Below are positions 18,799 to 27,932 of a DNA stretch of 64,000 nt, in pieces. Within the stretch, counting starts at the first letter, position 1, and every line of letters starts with the position of its first letter. Made by a program: the position numbers and the translations under genes. The notes beneath the pieces are model-generated. The model saw only the letters and a program-made list of their open reading frames with translations, did no database searches and was not told the DNA's origin. Origin of the DNA: Enterococcus rivorum (GTDB taxonomy: Bacteria; Bacillota; Bacilli; Lactobacillales; Enterococcaceae); the NCBI RefSeq assembly GCF_001742285.1, contig NZ_MIEK01000067.1, forward strand, positions 1-64,000, in the 5' to 3' direction.

Positions 18799-18876
18799 AG
18801 TATCACATCCTAATCAATCTTTTTTTACTTAGTGTATCACTCGTTTGGAGAAAAAGCAGAAGGTATGCCTTAAGAG

Positions 18877-18919
18877 TAAAAAAACTGTTTATTGAAACTG
18901 GACTCGTTCAATAAACAGT
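18877..18919 (-). terminator. Terminator of the glyoxalase-family gene
   Basis: On the minus strand, ACTGTTTATTGAA / TTCAATAAACAGT (13-bp perfect stem) is followed by a run of seven T (18877-18883). Confidence 0.8.
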
Positions 18920-18933
18920 GAGCATTAAATTTA

Positions 18934-19308
18934 CTAACGTGATCTAATTACTTCGATTTTATAACCATCTGGATCAGTTATAAAATAATAAGAAGGAGGG
19001 GTGCCAGGTAAACCTTTCATATCAGTTACATTGAAACCAGCTTCTTTTTGCTTTGCATGAAGTTCTTCGATAGTATCAGAACTAATTGCGATATGACCAT
19101 ATCCATTTCCTAAATCATAGCCCTCATGATCATAGTTATACGTTAATTCTAATTCATAATCATCACCAGGTAAGGTTAAATAAACTAAAGTAAATTTGTG
19201 CTCTGGAAAATCACGACGGCGACTTTCTTGAAAATCAAATGCTTTCAGATAAAAATCTAAAGATGCATCTAAATTTTTTACACGAACACAAGTGTGAGCC
19301 ATTTTCAT
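18934..19308 (-). CDS. gloA: Lactoylglutathione lyase / glyoxalase I family protein
   Basis: About 124 residues, a vicinal-oxygen-chelate fold. Metal ligands typical of glyoxalase I are visible: His in MAHTCVRV, Glu in DDYELELTYN, His in GYGHIAIS and Glu in GYKIEVI. Glyoxalase I isomerises the hemithioacetal of methylglyoxal. The ATG at 19308 is preferred because AAGGGAG lies about 10 bases upstream; the longer frame runs through that ribosome site. It is monocistronic with its own terminator. The thiol cofactor in this organism is unknown. Confidence 0.85.
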   Translation of the reverse strand: MKMAHTCVRVKNLDASLDFYLKAFDFQESRRRDFPEHKFTLVYLTLPGDDYELELTYNYDHEGYDLGNGYGHIAISSDTIEELHAKQKEAGFNVTDMKGLPGTPPSYYFITDPDGYKIEVIRSR

Positions 19309-19460
19309 ATAAACAAACTCCCTTTCAATAAGCAATTATTTAATACTATAAACATAGTAGCATAAGAATAGCTAGATTTGTTTGGAAAATGCTTAGCTTC
19401 TACTTGTTGATTAGAAAGTTCTAATGTAAACTATTAATAAATGAAGAGGGAGCTGTGGGC

Positions 19461-19907
19461 ATGAATATTCCGACATTCGGTGAAAAAACAAAGAACTTAA
19501 ACTATAAAAAGAGAATCGGTGCATATATTATTGTATCAAAAAATAATCATAATGAAATTGTCCTAGTTCAGGCACCTAATGGGGCTTATTTTTTACCAGG
19601 TGGAGAGATCGAAGCAGGTGAAACGCGTGAAGAAGCGATTGATCGTGAGATGATAGAGGAACTCGGTGTTGAAGTTACGATTGGAGAATACCTAGGACAA
19701 GCAGACGAATATTTTCATTCTCGTCACAGACAGAGCGATTACTATAATCCGGGTTACTTTTTTGTGGCAGATGATTGGAAGCAAATTTGTGAACCATTAG
19801 AAAAAACAAACACCTTAAAATGGGTTTCGGTTAATGATGGAATTGAACTATTAAAGAGGGGCAGCCATAAATGGGCGGTTAAACAATGGAAAGCTAAGAA
19901 AAATTAA
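19461..19907 (+). CDS. NUDIX hydrolase
   Basis: About 148 residues. The Nudix box runs from GGEIEAGETREEAIDRE to MIEELGV (about residues 49-72) and fits the GX5EX7REUXEEXGU pattern with all acidic residues present. Nudix enzymes cleave nucleoside diphosphates linked to other groups; this MutT/NrtR-like length gives no clear substrate. AGAGGGAG suits the ATG at 19461; a GTG at 19455 is the alternative. A single-gene unit ending in a strong terminator shared with the convergent HAD gene. Confidence 0.85.
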   Translation: MNIPTFGEKTKNLNYKKRIGAYIIVSKNNHNEIVLVQAPNGAYFLPGGEIEAGETREEAIDREMIEELGVEVTIGEYLGQADEYFHSRHRQSDYYNPGYFFVADDWKQICEPLEKTNTLKWVSVNDGIELLKRGSHKWAVKQWKAKKN

Positions 19908-19956
19908 AAACGAAAAAGGTATTGGCCTATTGAACCAGTACCTTTTTCGTTTTTTT
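19906..19956. terminator. Bidirectional terminator between the NUDIX and HAD genes
   Basis: A 16-bp stem AAAAACGAAAAAGGTA (19906-19921) / TACCTTTTTCGTTTTT (19939-19954), overlapping the NUDIX stop codon. Confidence 0.85.
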
Positions 19957-19970
19957 AATCCAATAATATA

Positions 19971-20783
19971 TTATCCTAATACATATTTTTCAATAACATT
20001 TGCAACGCCGTCTTCATCGTGACTAGTAGTATGGACATCTGCAGCGAGTTTAACAGAGTCAGTGGCATTTCCCATAGCTACGCCAATTCCAGCGTAATCA
20101 ATCATCGATAAGTCGTTTTCATTATCACCAATAGCCATTGTTTCTTCTTGGGCAATTCCTAAGTGTTTAGCCAGTTCTTTTAAAGCGATTCCTTTGCTGG
20201 CATTTCTATTTAATATCTCATAATAAAATTCAGTGCTTTTAACAGTTGTAAATTTTTCCTTAAAACTTTCTGGAATTTTATCAATCGCCTGATCTAAGAT
20301 ACTAGGCTCATCAATCATCATCATTTTTATAATGTTAAGATCCGGTGTCATTTCTTCAACCGTTCGATATTTCAAAGGCATATTTACCAAAAATGCTTCA
20401 TGGACAGTAAAATTGCTAATATCTCTGTTAGCTGTGTAAATAGTTGTATCATCAATTGTATGAAGGTGACTGCCCACTTTACGAGACATGAGTTCAATCT
20501 CAAGAAAGTCATCATAACTTAATGTATGTTGAGAAATAATTTCTTTTGATTTGGTTGCTTGAACTAACGCCCCATTATAAGTAATCACATAATCATTTTC
20601 TCCAAATAAGTTTAATTCCTTCAATTGATCTTGGACCCCTGGAAGAGGGCGACCAGTACATAAAACAATGCTAATTCCTTTGGCATTCGCTGATTGTAAG
20701 GCGTTCTTCACTCTAGGTGTGATTTTCCTATCTGAGTTAAGTAATGTTCCGTCAATATCAATTGCAACTAATTTAATAGACAT
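19971..20783 (-). CDS. Cof-type HAD-superfamily phosphatase
   Basis: A 270-residue HAD IIB (Cof) hydrolase. Motif I is DIDGTLLNSDRKI with the nucleophilic Asp, motif II is the CTGRP segment, motif III is the Lys of NASKGIALKEL, and motif IV is GDNENDLSMI. A C2B cap fills the middle. Such proteins dephosphorylate sugar phosphates, FMN, PLP precursors or other small phosphates; specificity cannot be read from sequence. AGGAGG lies before the ATG. It is followed leftward by the shared terminator. Confidence 0.88.
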   Translation of the reverse strand: MSIKLVAIDIDGTLLNSDRKITPRVKNALQSANAKGISIVLCTGRPLPGVQDQLKELNLFGENDYVITYNGALVQATKSKEIISQHTLSYDDFLEIELMSRKVGSHLHTIDDTTIYTANRDISNFTVHEAFLVNMPLKYRTVEEMTPDLNIIKMMMIDEPSILDQAIDKIPESFKEKFTTVKSTEFYYEILNRNASKGIALKELAKHLGIAQEETMAIGDNENDLSMIDYAGIGVAMGNATDSVKLAADVHTTSHDEDGVANVIEKYVLG

Positions 20784-20869
20784 GTGGTCCTCCTAAAATT
20801 TAATTTGTACTTGTTTTTGCTTATCCAGCTATAGTTTATCGAAAGTAGACTGTTTTGTATACTAAGAAA

Positions 20870-22246
20870 TTATTTTATAGCCTTTCCATCAACAAGTGCC
20901 CCATTATGAATGTACGTAGAAAATTCTTGATAGGTATCGTCAAACAAATCATAATGATTTTCTTGAATATGGGTCAACATTTCTTTTGGAAAATAGAATC
21001 GTTCATCTCTATGTGTCTGTCCTGCTAATGCAGCTACGAGATTGCTTATTTTCGATAGTTCAATAAGCGTTCCATCTTTTTGAGTAATCTCAATTTGGGT
21101 ACGGTGACTTCCTTTTTCAGGACGATAAAAGTCATAGGGAAGATCGTAACTGGAATTAATGGCAGTGTAGTATTTTGGATTAAATCCGACTTTTTCAATA
21201 AGCTTTTTCAAATGTTCGATAATCTGGGTATCTTTTTGACCAGAAAAAGTAGCGGATTTAAAAGGTTTTCTCATTAAAAAACGCTTCGCTAAATCACTAA
21301 CTATCGGGTCTGGTAAACTAGTCCATTGTGTAAAATAAGTACTCAATACACCGTCATCAAGCTTTAAATACTCTTGTAAAGAATAGTTTCCTTTGAAAAA
21401 AGGAACTAACAATTGTGAACTGAGCTGGTAATCTTCTGGTTGTTCAGCATAGAGTTCTTTAGCACGGTGAAGCAGGTGATCTAGAATAACTTCCATTCCT
21501 CTAGAAACGGGATGAAAATAGACTTGGACATACATTTGATAGCGACTCACAATGTAGTCTTCAACTGCATGCATACCATTCATCGCATAAGCTAAGCCAT
21601 CTTTATATGGTCGAATGACTCGTAATATTCTAGTTAAATCAAAAGTGCCGTATTCTGTCCCTGTAAAATAGGCATCTCTTAATAAGTAATCCATACGATC
21701 GGCATCGATTTGACTTGAAATCATTTGAACTACTTGCTGATTTGGGTATTCTTTTGTAATTACGCTGGCGACTTTTTCTGGAAAATCAGCTGAAACCCGA
21801 TTTAGAATTTGAAAAACTTCTGTTTCAGGGGAGGTAATAATTTCTACAGTGATGGCTTCGTGGTCAGTGTTAAAAATGTGCTCAAAAGTATGAGAATAGG
21901 GTCCGTGACCGACATCATGGAGTAAAGCAGCACATAATGTAACTAGCCGTTCGTTATCGTTCCAACCATCCTCGCCTAAATGTTCACTAGAATAATTTCG
22001 TTGAAAAATATCACAGATGCGACGCGTGATTTCATAAACTCCTAAAGAATGGGAGAAACGGCTATGTTCAGCTCCGTGAAAAGTAAAGGAAGAGGTGCCT
22101 AATTGTTTAATTCGTCTAAGTCTTTGTACTTCAGCCGAGTTAATCAAGTCTAGAATCACTTGATGCTGGACATGAATATAGTTATGGACTGGGTCGCGAA
22201 ATACTTTTTCTATAGGGAGTACTTGATTTTTATAAGGGATTGTCAT
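20870..22246 (-). CDS. HD-domain phosphohydrolase (YwfO-like)
   Basis: A 458-residue HD-superfamily metal-dependent hydrolase of the dGTPase-like YwfO group. The N-terminal segment has SRFSHSLGVYE and LLHDVGHGPYSHTFEH (His and His-Asp ligands), then IDADRMDYLLRDAYFTG with the distal Asp and Arg. Family members hydrolyse dNTPs or guanosine polyphosphates; the exact substrate here is unknown. It is 4 bases downstream of the LipL-type gene and probably third in an operon bh-lipL-HD, a neighbourhood resembling ywfL-ywfO arrangements in Bacillota. GGAGTGAGCC precedes the ATG. Confidence 0.85.
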   Translation of the reverse strand: MTIPYKNQVLPIEKVFRDPVHNYIHVQHQVILDLINSAEVQRLRRIKQLGTSSFTFHGAEHSRFSHSLGVYEITRRICDIFQRNYSSEHLGEDGWNDNERLVTLCAALLHDVGHGPYSHTFEHIFNTDHEAITVEIITSPETEVFQILNRVSADFPEKVASVITKEYPNQQVVQMISSQIDADRMDYLLRDAYFTGTEYGTFDLTRILRVIRPYKDGLAYAMNGMHAVEDYIVSRYQMYVQVYFHPVSRGMEVILDHLLHRAKELYAEQPEDYQLSSQLLVPFFKGNYSLQEYLKLDDGVLSTYFTQWTSLPDPIVSDLAKRFLMRKPFKSATFSGQKDTQIIEHLKKLIEKVGFNPKYYTAINSSYDLPYDFYRPEKGSHRTQIEITQKDGTLIELSKISNLVAALAGQTHRDERFYFPKEMLTHIQENHYDLFDDTYQEFSTYIHNGALVDGKAIK

Positions 22247-22250
22247 TGGC

Positions 22251-23099
22251 TCACTCCTCTAAATTTAATACATTATTTCTTTCTTTCATTTTAACAAGTT
22301 GCCGATTGAAATCAGATTGAAATGCTTCAGTTTCCATGATTTTAATAAGTGAATGATCGTCTAACTTACTTGGTAAAAAGACGGAAAGTAATTGTTCTTT
22401 CACTTTATTTATTGTTAAAAGTTGTCCTGTTAATTCGTCAAGATTGGCCATCACACTTGGATTGACAGGAGGGTAGCCATTAGTACCAAAGGCATCACCG
22501 AGGCTTGCCTGATAAAATCTCCGAACACTTTCCCCACGCATTTTCTGATCGCCATTGACACTTAAATAGATCATGACAGCAATTCCATCTTTCACCCGGC
22601 GTTGAGCAATACCTGCAAATTTCTTTCCATTGATGCTTAAATCGAATGTTCCCGGACAGTATGAGTCAGTGATTTCAAAAGCATCAATAGATAAATGTTT
22701 TGTTTGGAAAGTTGATTTTAACCACGCCCACATTAAAGTATACGCATAATCAATCTCTAATTTTTTTTCTTTTAAATTGGGTAAAATTAAAGAAACGTTC
22801 AAAATTCCTTTATCTGCAATAACGCCTAAACCACCAGAATTTCGGAGTATCACAGGATAACCAGCTTGTTTTAATGCGCAGATTCCTTTATCCAAATGAG
22901 TTACTCGAGTGTCTTTCATGCCAAGAATCATTGCACGATCTAATTGCCAAAAATGAATAATTGGTTGGTTATGAACACCAGAGTATGTAGTTAGAACATC
23001 GGTTAATGCAAAAGGAGTATAGTAATCTTTAGGGGAGAGACATCCTTGATCATAAACTAGGATGTTTTTATCTGAAAAAAAGTGTTGAAACTCATTCAT
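22251..23099 (-). CDS. lipL: Lipoate-protein ligase A family protein, octanoyl/lipoyl transferase (LipL type)
   Basis: About 282 residues of the BPL/LplA fold. FWQLDRAMILGMKDTRV and RNSGGLGVIADKGILNVSLI are the ligand-binding segments. SYCPGTFDLSINGKKFAGIAQRR carries the conserved Cys expected for LipL, which transfers octanoyl or lipoyl groups from GcvH to E2 subunits. The ATG at 23099 overlaps the bh stop (AATGAATGA), suggesting coupled translation. It is divergent from an E1-alpha/beta 2-oxoacid dehydrogenase operon, whose E2 partner would need this modification. Plain lipoate ligase is the alternative. Confidence 0.78.
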   Translation of the reverse strand: MNEFQHFFSDKNILVYDQGCLSPKDYYTPFALTDVLTTYSGVHNQPIIHFWQLDRAMILGMKDTRVTHLDKGICALKQAGYPVILRNSGGLGVIADKGILNVSLILPNLKEKKLEIDYAYTLMWAWLKSTFQTKHLSIDAFEITDSYCPGTFDLSINGKKFAGIAQRRVKDGIAVMIYLSVNGDQKMRGESVRRFYQASLGDAFGTNGYPPVNPSVMANLDELTGQLLTINKVKEQLLSVFLPSKLDDHSLIKIMETEAFQSDFNRQLVKMKERNNVLNLEE

Positions 23100-23457
23100 T
23101 TTCCTGTTCTTCCTCATCACTTTTTACTTTTGAAACGTAGTCTTTAACTTCTTTATTTAGTTGATTGTACTCACTAGTAAAACGCATTGGTTTGCTGATA
23201 ATACGCATCGGCATTGAGGCTAAAAATTTGCTGAAATCCTTTCTAGCTTCTTCAGTTAATCTACCAGGTTTCGAGACTAAGCGTTCATATAAGTAGCTAT
23301 AAAACTGTTCCATAGCATCAATATCAATGCTCATTTGATTATGGCATTCTTCGCACTCAATACTAGAGATTATTTCATTCATATATTGGATATCATGTAA
23401 TGTTTCTTTTTGACAATGCATACAAAAAAGCATTGCTTCTTCATCGTGGAATAACAT
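23092..23457 (-). CDS. Small zinc-ribbon protein (bh-type hypothetical)
   Basis: 121 residues. Two Cys pairs, FCMHC and ECEECH, form a probable zinc ribbon in the first 40 residues. A helical, charged C-terminus follows. Similar short proteins are annotated as bh protein in lactobacilli and enterococci, with no established function. The ATG follows GAAAGAGGTG. It heads the leftward unit with lipL and the HD hydrolase and overlaps lipL by 8 bases. Confidence 0.7.
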   Translation of the reverse strand: MLFHDEEAMLFCMHCQKETLHDIQYMNEIISSIECEECHNQMSIDIDAMEQFYSYLYERLVSKPGRLTEEARKDFSKFLASMPMRIISKPMRFTSEYNQLNKEVKDYVSKVKSDEEEQENE

Positions 23458-23575
23458 AACTAATCACCTCTTTCATCTATTATAACCAATTTATCAGAAA
23501 AATCATGCTTATCTGAGTAGAAATAGTCAATAAAATCGAAAATTTTAATGAAATAGTAAAGTTCTAAATAAATAC

Positions 23576-23604
23576 TTGCTAATAAGTAGCGGAACGAATA
23601 AAAT
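23576..23604 (+). promoter_or_regulatory. Promoter of the E1-alpha/E1-beta operon
   Basis: TTGCTA (23576-23581), a 17-base spacer and TAAAAT (23599-23604). This places the transcript start near 23611 and supports the internal TTG start at 23651. Confidence 0.6.
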
Positions 23605-23650
23605 GTTTACATATGATTTCGGTAAGAACAAATGTAAAAGAGGTGCTATT

Positions 23651-24631
23651 TTGGATAAAAAGATAGATGCAAAGAATAAAATTCAATATTTAACAAAAAT
23701 GTGGGAAATTCGTATTTTTGAGGAAAGTATTCAGCAATTATTTGAAGCGGGAGATTTATACGGTACAATGCACCTATGTATTGGACAAGAAGCTACCGCT
23801 GTTGGAGGGGCAGGGATTTTAAAACCTACAGATTGGATTGTTTCAACGCATCGCAATCATGGACATTGTATTGCGAAAGGAACGAATATACGTAGTATGC
23901 TAGCTGAAATGTTAGGGAAAAAGACTGGAACGAACGAAGGAAAAGGCGGCAGTATGCATATTGCCGATTTAAATGTTGGTAATTTAGGTTCTAATGGCAT
24001 TGTAGGTGCGGGGTTTCCGATTGCTGCAGGAGCGGCATTAACTGCTCAAATGGAAGGGACAGATCAAGTAGTGCTTTGTTACGCAGGAGATGGAGCAACC
24101 AACGAAGGTAGCTTCCATGAAGCTCTGAATTTAGCATCTATCTGGCAATTGCCTGTTGTTTATCTTATTGAAAATAATCAATATGGAATGAGCAGTTCTA
24201 TTGATAAGATGGTCAATATCCAACGGCTTTCTGAAAGAGGAACTAGTTATGGTATTGAAGGAGTTACCATTGACGGAAATGATTTAGATGAAGTGATTAT
24301 GACGGTTTCTCAAGCTGTTTCAAAAGCTAGAAACGGAGGCGGACCAACTTTAATCGAAGCATTGACCTATCGATACCACGGACATTCTAAATCAGACAAA
24401 TTACTCTATCGTTCAACAGATGAATGCTATTATTGGCAAGAACATAAAGACCCTATTGCGCGAGTTGAAAGACAGTTAATCGAGAACAATCTAATGACTG
24501 AAAAAGAGATTCGTCAACTGGAAAATAAGATTCGTGAAGAAATGGCTTCTATGATTTCTTCTGTAAAATTAGATGCGGAACCGTCTGAAAAAGATCTTTG
24601 GACACATGTTTACGTGGAGGATTCACTATGA
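23651..24631 (+). CDS. acoA: Thiamine-pyrophosphate-dependent dehydrogenase E1 subunit alpha (acetoin/pyruvate type)
   Basis: About 326 residues. The TPP-binding motif GDGATNEGSFHEALNLASIWQLPVVYLIENN runs from about residue 144, and STHRNHGHCIAKG and YRYHGHSKSD are typical E1-alpha segments. Size and motifs match the acetoin dehydrogenase/2-oxoacid dehydrogenase alpha chain. I chose TTG 23651 because AGAGGTG lies 6 bases upstream and the longer frame starts inside the promoter. It overlaps the beta gene by 4 bases (ATGA). No E2 or E3 gene follows, so the assembled complex must borrow them. Acetoin versus 2-oxo-acid specificity cannot be decided. Confidence 0.85.
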   Translation: MDKKIDAKNKIQYLTKMWEIRIFEESIQQLFEAGDLYGTMHLCIGQEATAVGGAGILKPTDWIVSTHRNHGHCIAKGTNIRSMLAEMLGKKTGTNEGKGGSMHIADLNVGNLGSNGIVGAGFPIAAGAALTAQMEGTDQVVLCYAGDGATNEGSFHEALNLASIWQLPVVYLIENNQYGMSSSIDKMVNIQRLSERGTSYGIEGVTIDGNDLDEVIMTVSQAVSKARNGGGPTLIEALTYRYHGHSKSDKLLYRSTDECYYWQEHKDPIARVERQLIENNLMTEKEIRQLENKIREEMASMISSVKLDAEPSEKDLWTHVYVEDSL

Positions 24632-25629
24632 GAAAAATTACCTATTTAAAAGCAATCAATGAAGCATTAGAGGAAGCTATGGCCAAAAATCCCAAGGTAT
24701 TTCTTCTAGGTGAAGATATCGGGGTTTATGGTGGTGGTTTTGGTGCTACTGCAGGATTATTAGAAAAATATGGAGAAAAACGCGTTCGTGAAACACCCAT
24801 TTCTGAAAGTGCAATTGCAGGGGTTTCAGTAGGTGCAGCAATGACCGGTTTACGACCAGTTATGGAGTTTCAATTTTCTGATTTTGTAACGGTTGCTATG
24901 GATCAGATTGTCAATCAAGCGGCTAAAATTCATTATATGTACAGTGGAAAAGCGAGTGTTCCTTTAGTTATGAGAACAGCTGCTGGTTCGGGAACTGGCG
25001 CTGGGGCACAACACTCTCAAAGTTTAGAAAATTGGATGGCACATATTCCAGGATTAAAAGTGATTCAACCTTCTAATGCATATGATGCAAAAGGGTTACT
25101 TCATGCGGCTATTGAAGATGAAAATCCAGTAATGTTTTATGAGCATAAATTATTGTATAAAACAGAAATGTTTGTACCAGAGACAAGCTATTCTTTACCA
25201 ATAGGAGTGGCTGACATTAAGCGTACAGGGGAAGATGTAACGATTATTGCCACTGGCATTATGGTCTCAAAAGCCTTAAAAGCTGCTGAAGCATTAGCTG
25301 AAGAAGGGATATCGGTAGAGGTAGTTGACCCAAGAACATTGGTCCCTTTAGATGTCAAAACCTTACTTTCTTCAGTTGATAAAACAAAACGAGTAGTAGT
25401 AGTAACTGAATCTGTAAAAAATAGTGGCTTTGGAGCCGAAATTACCGCTGTTATTGCTGAGGACCCTATTTCATTGCAATTAAAAACGCCGATTGTTCGA
25501 TTAGGTGGTGCGTTTGTTCCAATGCCAGCCCAAAAATTGTTAGAAAGTTTAGCGATTCCCCAAGTCGAAACTATTGTTCAGTCTGTAAAAAAAATGATGC
25601 TTAATGACTTAGCGAGTAATTCTTTATGA
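24628..25629 (+). CDS. acoB: Thiamine-pyrophosphate-dependent dehydrogenase E1 subunit beta
   Basis: 333 residues, transketolase-like beta chain. LLGEDIGVYGGGFGATAGL, ETPISESAIAGVSVGAAMTG and EFQFSDFVTVAMDQIVNQAAK are the conserved E1-beta blocks. The C-terminal half is a transketolase C domain with TESVKNSGFGAEI. The ATG at 24628, behind GGAGG, overlaps the alpha stop codon. With the alpha subunit it forms the E1 heterotetramer that decarboxylates the substrate and would pass the acyl unit to lipoyl-E2. The following SorC-family regulator gene also overlaps it by 4 bases. Confidence 0.85.
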   Translation: MRKITYLKAINEALEEAMAKNPKVFLLGEDIGVYGGGFGATAGLLEKYGEKRVRETPISESAIAGVSVGAAMTGLRPVMEFQFSDFVTVAMDQIVNQAAKIHYMYSGKASVPLVMRTAAGSGTGAGAQHSQSLENWMAHIPGLKVIQPSNAYDAKGLLHAAIEDENPVMFYEHKLLYKTEMFVPETSYSLPIGVADIKRTGEDVTIIATGIMVSKALKAAEALAEEGISVEVVDPRTLVPLDVKTLLSSVDKTKRVVVVTESVKNSGFGAEITAVIAEDPISLQLKTPIVRLGGAFVPMPAQKLLESLAIPQVETIVQSVKKMMLNDLASNSL

Positions 25630-26567
25630 AAATTAGTGAAGATCGTCGAAAAATGTTAAAAGTAGTAACGATGTATTATGAACAAGGGCTTACACAAGCA
25701 ACTATTGCAAAAAAAATTGGTGTGTCAAGACCAGTGATTTCAAAAATTTTACAACAATCTAGAGAAAATGGTATGGTAACAATTTCTATTAAAGATGAAT
25801 CTGTTTATACTGTAAATCTAGGTCTTCAATTAGAAGAGAAGTACCAATTGAAAGAAGTCATCGTTGTTGCAAGCAATGACAATATACAAACTGAAAAAGC
25901 GCAAATGGAAGTTAGCAAAGCTGCCGCTTTCTACTTAGAAAATCAATTGAAACCAGCAATGTCTATTGGGCTTTCTTGGGGAACAACTTTGGCAGATATG
26001 ATAGATGCTATTCCATATTCTTCTTTCCCAACCATTAATATTTGCCCATTAGTAGGTGGTGTATCCAGCGAACATCTATACTACGATACAAATCACTTAG
26101 TTTTTAGACTGTCAGAAAAATTGAATTGTCAGTGTCAGTATTTTTATGTCCCAGCTTTAGCAGAAAATAAACAATTAGCGGATACATTAAATCAGACACA
26201 ACTATTAGGAAAAGCATTATCAACTGCTAAAAATGTTGACTTTGCTATTATTGGTGTTGGAAACCCTAATGAACGTTCAACTTGGCAAAAATTAGGTTAT
26301 CTTGAAGCCAAAGATATCGAAATTATAAAAAAAACAGGCGTAAAAGGTGATGCAGTCGCTTCCTTATTTGACAAAAATGGACAAACAGTAAACAATGAGA
26401 TCAGCGAGCGAATGCTTGGATTAAAAGTAGAAGATTTAATTAATATTCCAAATGTAATGGTTATCGGATGTGGGAAAGAAAAAGCAGAAAGCATTAAACC
26501 ATTGCTTATTGGTAAAAAATGTTCTATCTTAGTTGTTGACCAATTATTGGCAGAAGGTTTATTATAA
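25626..26567 (+). CDS. SorC/DeoR-family sugar-binding transcriptional regulator
   Basis: 313 residues. An N-terminal helix-turn-helix (LTQATIAKKIGVSRPVISKIL, about 22-42) is followed by a sugar-phosphate-isomerase-like effector domain with GLSWGTTLADMI, NICPLVGG and GDAVASLFD. The ATG overlaps the stop of the E1-beta gene, so it is the last gene of the E1 operon and a likely autoregulator. SorC regulators sense phosphorylated sugars; known acetoin operons more often use the sigma-54 regulator AcoR, so this pairing is unusual. The effector is unknown. Confidence 0.85.
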   Translation: MKISEDRRKMLKVVTMYYEQGLTQATIAKKIGVSRPVISKILQQSRENGMVTISIKDESVYTVNLGLQLEEKYQLKEVIVVASNDNIQTEKAQMEVSKAAAFYLENQLKPAMSIGLSWGTTLADMIDAIPYSSFPTINICPLVGGVSSEHLYYDTNHLVFRLSEKLNCQCQYFYVPALAENKQLADTLNQTQLLGKALSTAKNVDFAIIGVGNPNERSTWQKLGYLEAKDIEIIKKTGVKGDAVASLFDKNGQTVNNEISERMLGLKVEDLINIPNVMVIGCGKEKAESIKPLLIGKKCSILVVDQLLAEGLL

Positions 26568-26586
26568 TCACAAAGGAGAGATTGCT

Positions 26587-27021
26587 ATGGATTTGACACA
26601 AGGCATTCCTGTTTCTATTCAACTTAAAACAGTTGTGAAGCAAGCTGGTGAAAAGAATGAATTCTATTTTGATGTAGCAGGACAAATTATAAAAATGGGG
26701 AACACTTTATATATTCGTTATAAAGAAGAGCAAGAAAGTGGCGAAGCAATCCCGGTAACGATTAAAGTAGAGCCAGATGGAAAGATACAATTAATCCGAG
26801 CAGGTGAGTTACGGATGCGCTTGAAATTTGGTTATCAAGAACGATTAGAAACTATCTACCGAACCCCTTACGGACTATTTCAAATTAGCACATTTTCCCA
26901 TAATGTTCGATTTAGTTTGAAGGATCAACCAACGTCAGGAAGTATTCTAATCGACTATGATTTATACTCTCAAGACGAAAAAGTAGGGGAATATCACTTA
27001 GAACTCGAATTTACTGCATAA
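26587..27021 (+). CDS. YwiB-like protein (DUF1934)
   Basis: 144 residues with a lipocalin-like beta-barrel pattern typical of DUF1934/YwiB: VSIQLKTVVKQAG, TLYIRYKEE, LRMRLKFGYQ, a YRTPYGLFQISTFSHNV block and GSILIDYDLYS. The start is ATG 26587 behind AAAGGAGAG; the longer frame begins inside the regulator gene. Function is unknown. In many Bacillota it lies near argS or rpoE, and here it is directly upstream of rpoE. Confidence 0.8.
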   Translation: MDLTQGIPVSIQLKTVVKQAGEKNEFYFDVAGQIIKMGNTLYIRYKEEQESGEAIPVTIKVEPDGKIQLIRAGELRMRLKFGYQERLETIYRTPYGLFQISTFSHNVRFSLKDQPTSGSILIDYDLYSQDEKVGEYHLELEFTA

Positions 27022-27036
27022 TTCGTAAAGAATTAA

Positions 27037-27065
27037 TTGATTTTTCTGTAATGTTTTTGTATGAT
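27037..27065 (+). promoter_or_regulatory. Promoter of rpoE
   Basis: TTGATT (27037-27042), a 17-base spacer and TATGAT (27060-27065), about 30 bases before the rpoE start. Confidence 0.65.
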
Positions 27066-27096
27066 AAAGAGTAGACTGTGAAAGGACGTGTGCCGT

Positions 27097-27714
27097 TTGG
27101 AAATAACTGTATTTGACGGAGTCAAAAAAGATGAATTATCCATGATAGAAGTTGCTCATGCAATTTTGGAACAACGTGAAGATGTGATGGATTTTTCTGA
27201 CTTAGTAAACCAAATTCAAAATTATCTTGGAAAATCTGATAGCGAAATTCGTGATTCTTTAGCGCAATTTTATACTGACTTAAATATTGATGGGAGTTTT
27301 ATCTCGTTAGGAGATAACCGTTGGGGATTACGTTCATGGTATCCAATTGACTCTATTGATGAGGAAGTAACCCAAGGATTAGATGACGAAGAAGAAGATA
27401 CTCCACGTCGTAAAAAACGTAAAAAAGTTAACGCATTTATCATTGATGCAAATGATGATGACGTAATTGACTATAACGATGATGATCCTGAAGATGCTGA
27501 ATTAGCAGATGATGACGACACTTTATATGAAGAAGACGACGAAGATGATGATGTAGAAATTAAAGCATATAATTCAGATCTTCAGGAAATTGGTGCGGAT
27601 TCAGATGATGAAGAAGAGGAATTACCAGGTATCGAGGAAGATTTAACAATTATTGACGAAGATGATATTGATGACGAAGATGATGAATTTGAAGACGAAT
27701 TGTCTGAAGACTAA
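27097..27714 (+). CDS. rpoE: DNA-directed RNA polymerase delta subunit
   Basis: 205 residues. The N-terminal HARE-HTH domain (about 1-90) is followed by an almost continuous Asp/Glu tail (about 95-205) with one basic patch, RRKKRKKV. The delta subunit of Gram-positive RNA polymerase promotes core recycling and displaces nucleic acid. The start is TTG 27097, 9 bases after AAAGGA; an upstream GTG abuts the ribosome site and is unlikely. It is slightly longer than the Bacillus protein. A strong terminator separates it from pyrG, the usual neighbour. Confidence 0.93.
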   Translation: MEITVFDGVKKDELSMIEVAHAILEQREDVMDFSDLVNQIQNYLGKSDSEIRDSLAQFYTDLNIDGSFISLGDNRWGLRSWYPIDSIDEEVTQGLDDEEEDTPRRKKRKKVNAFIIDANDDDVIDYNDDDPEDAELADDDDTLYEEDDEDDDVEIKAYNSDLQEIGADSDDEEEELPGIEEDLTIIDEDDIDDEDDEFEDELSED

Positions 27715-27727
27715 ATAGCATTAAGAG

Positions 27728-27766
27728 AAAGCACGAAGCCAAGTCTATTGGTTTCGTGCTTTTTTA
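27728..27766 (+). terminator. Terminator of rpoE
   Basis: The stem AAAGCACGAAGCCAA / TTGGTTTCGTGCTTT is followed by T residues. Confidence 0.88.
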
Positions 27767-27892
27767 CGGAAGAATCAAGTGAGAAGTTTGGAACTGTAAT
27801 TTATTTTTTTAAAGCCGTTTTTAATTCTAGAATAAATGAATGAGAACTAATAACATTTTTCTAAATAACTTTTATTCTTAGAAGATTAACAC

Positions 27893-27932
27893 TTGACCTC
27901 GGGCTCATTTACTTGTATTATACTACTTGGGC
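27893..27932 (+). promoter_or_regulatory. pyrG promoter with GGGC start site
   Basis: TTGACC (27893-27898), a 17-base spacer and TATTAT (27916-27921). The predicted first transcribed bases are GGGC at 27929-27932, the conserved start at which RNA polymerase inserts extra G residues when CTP is scarce. Confidence 0.85.
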
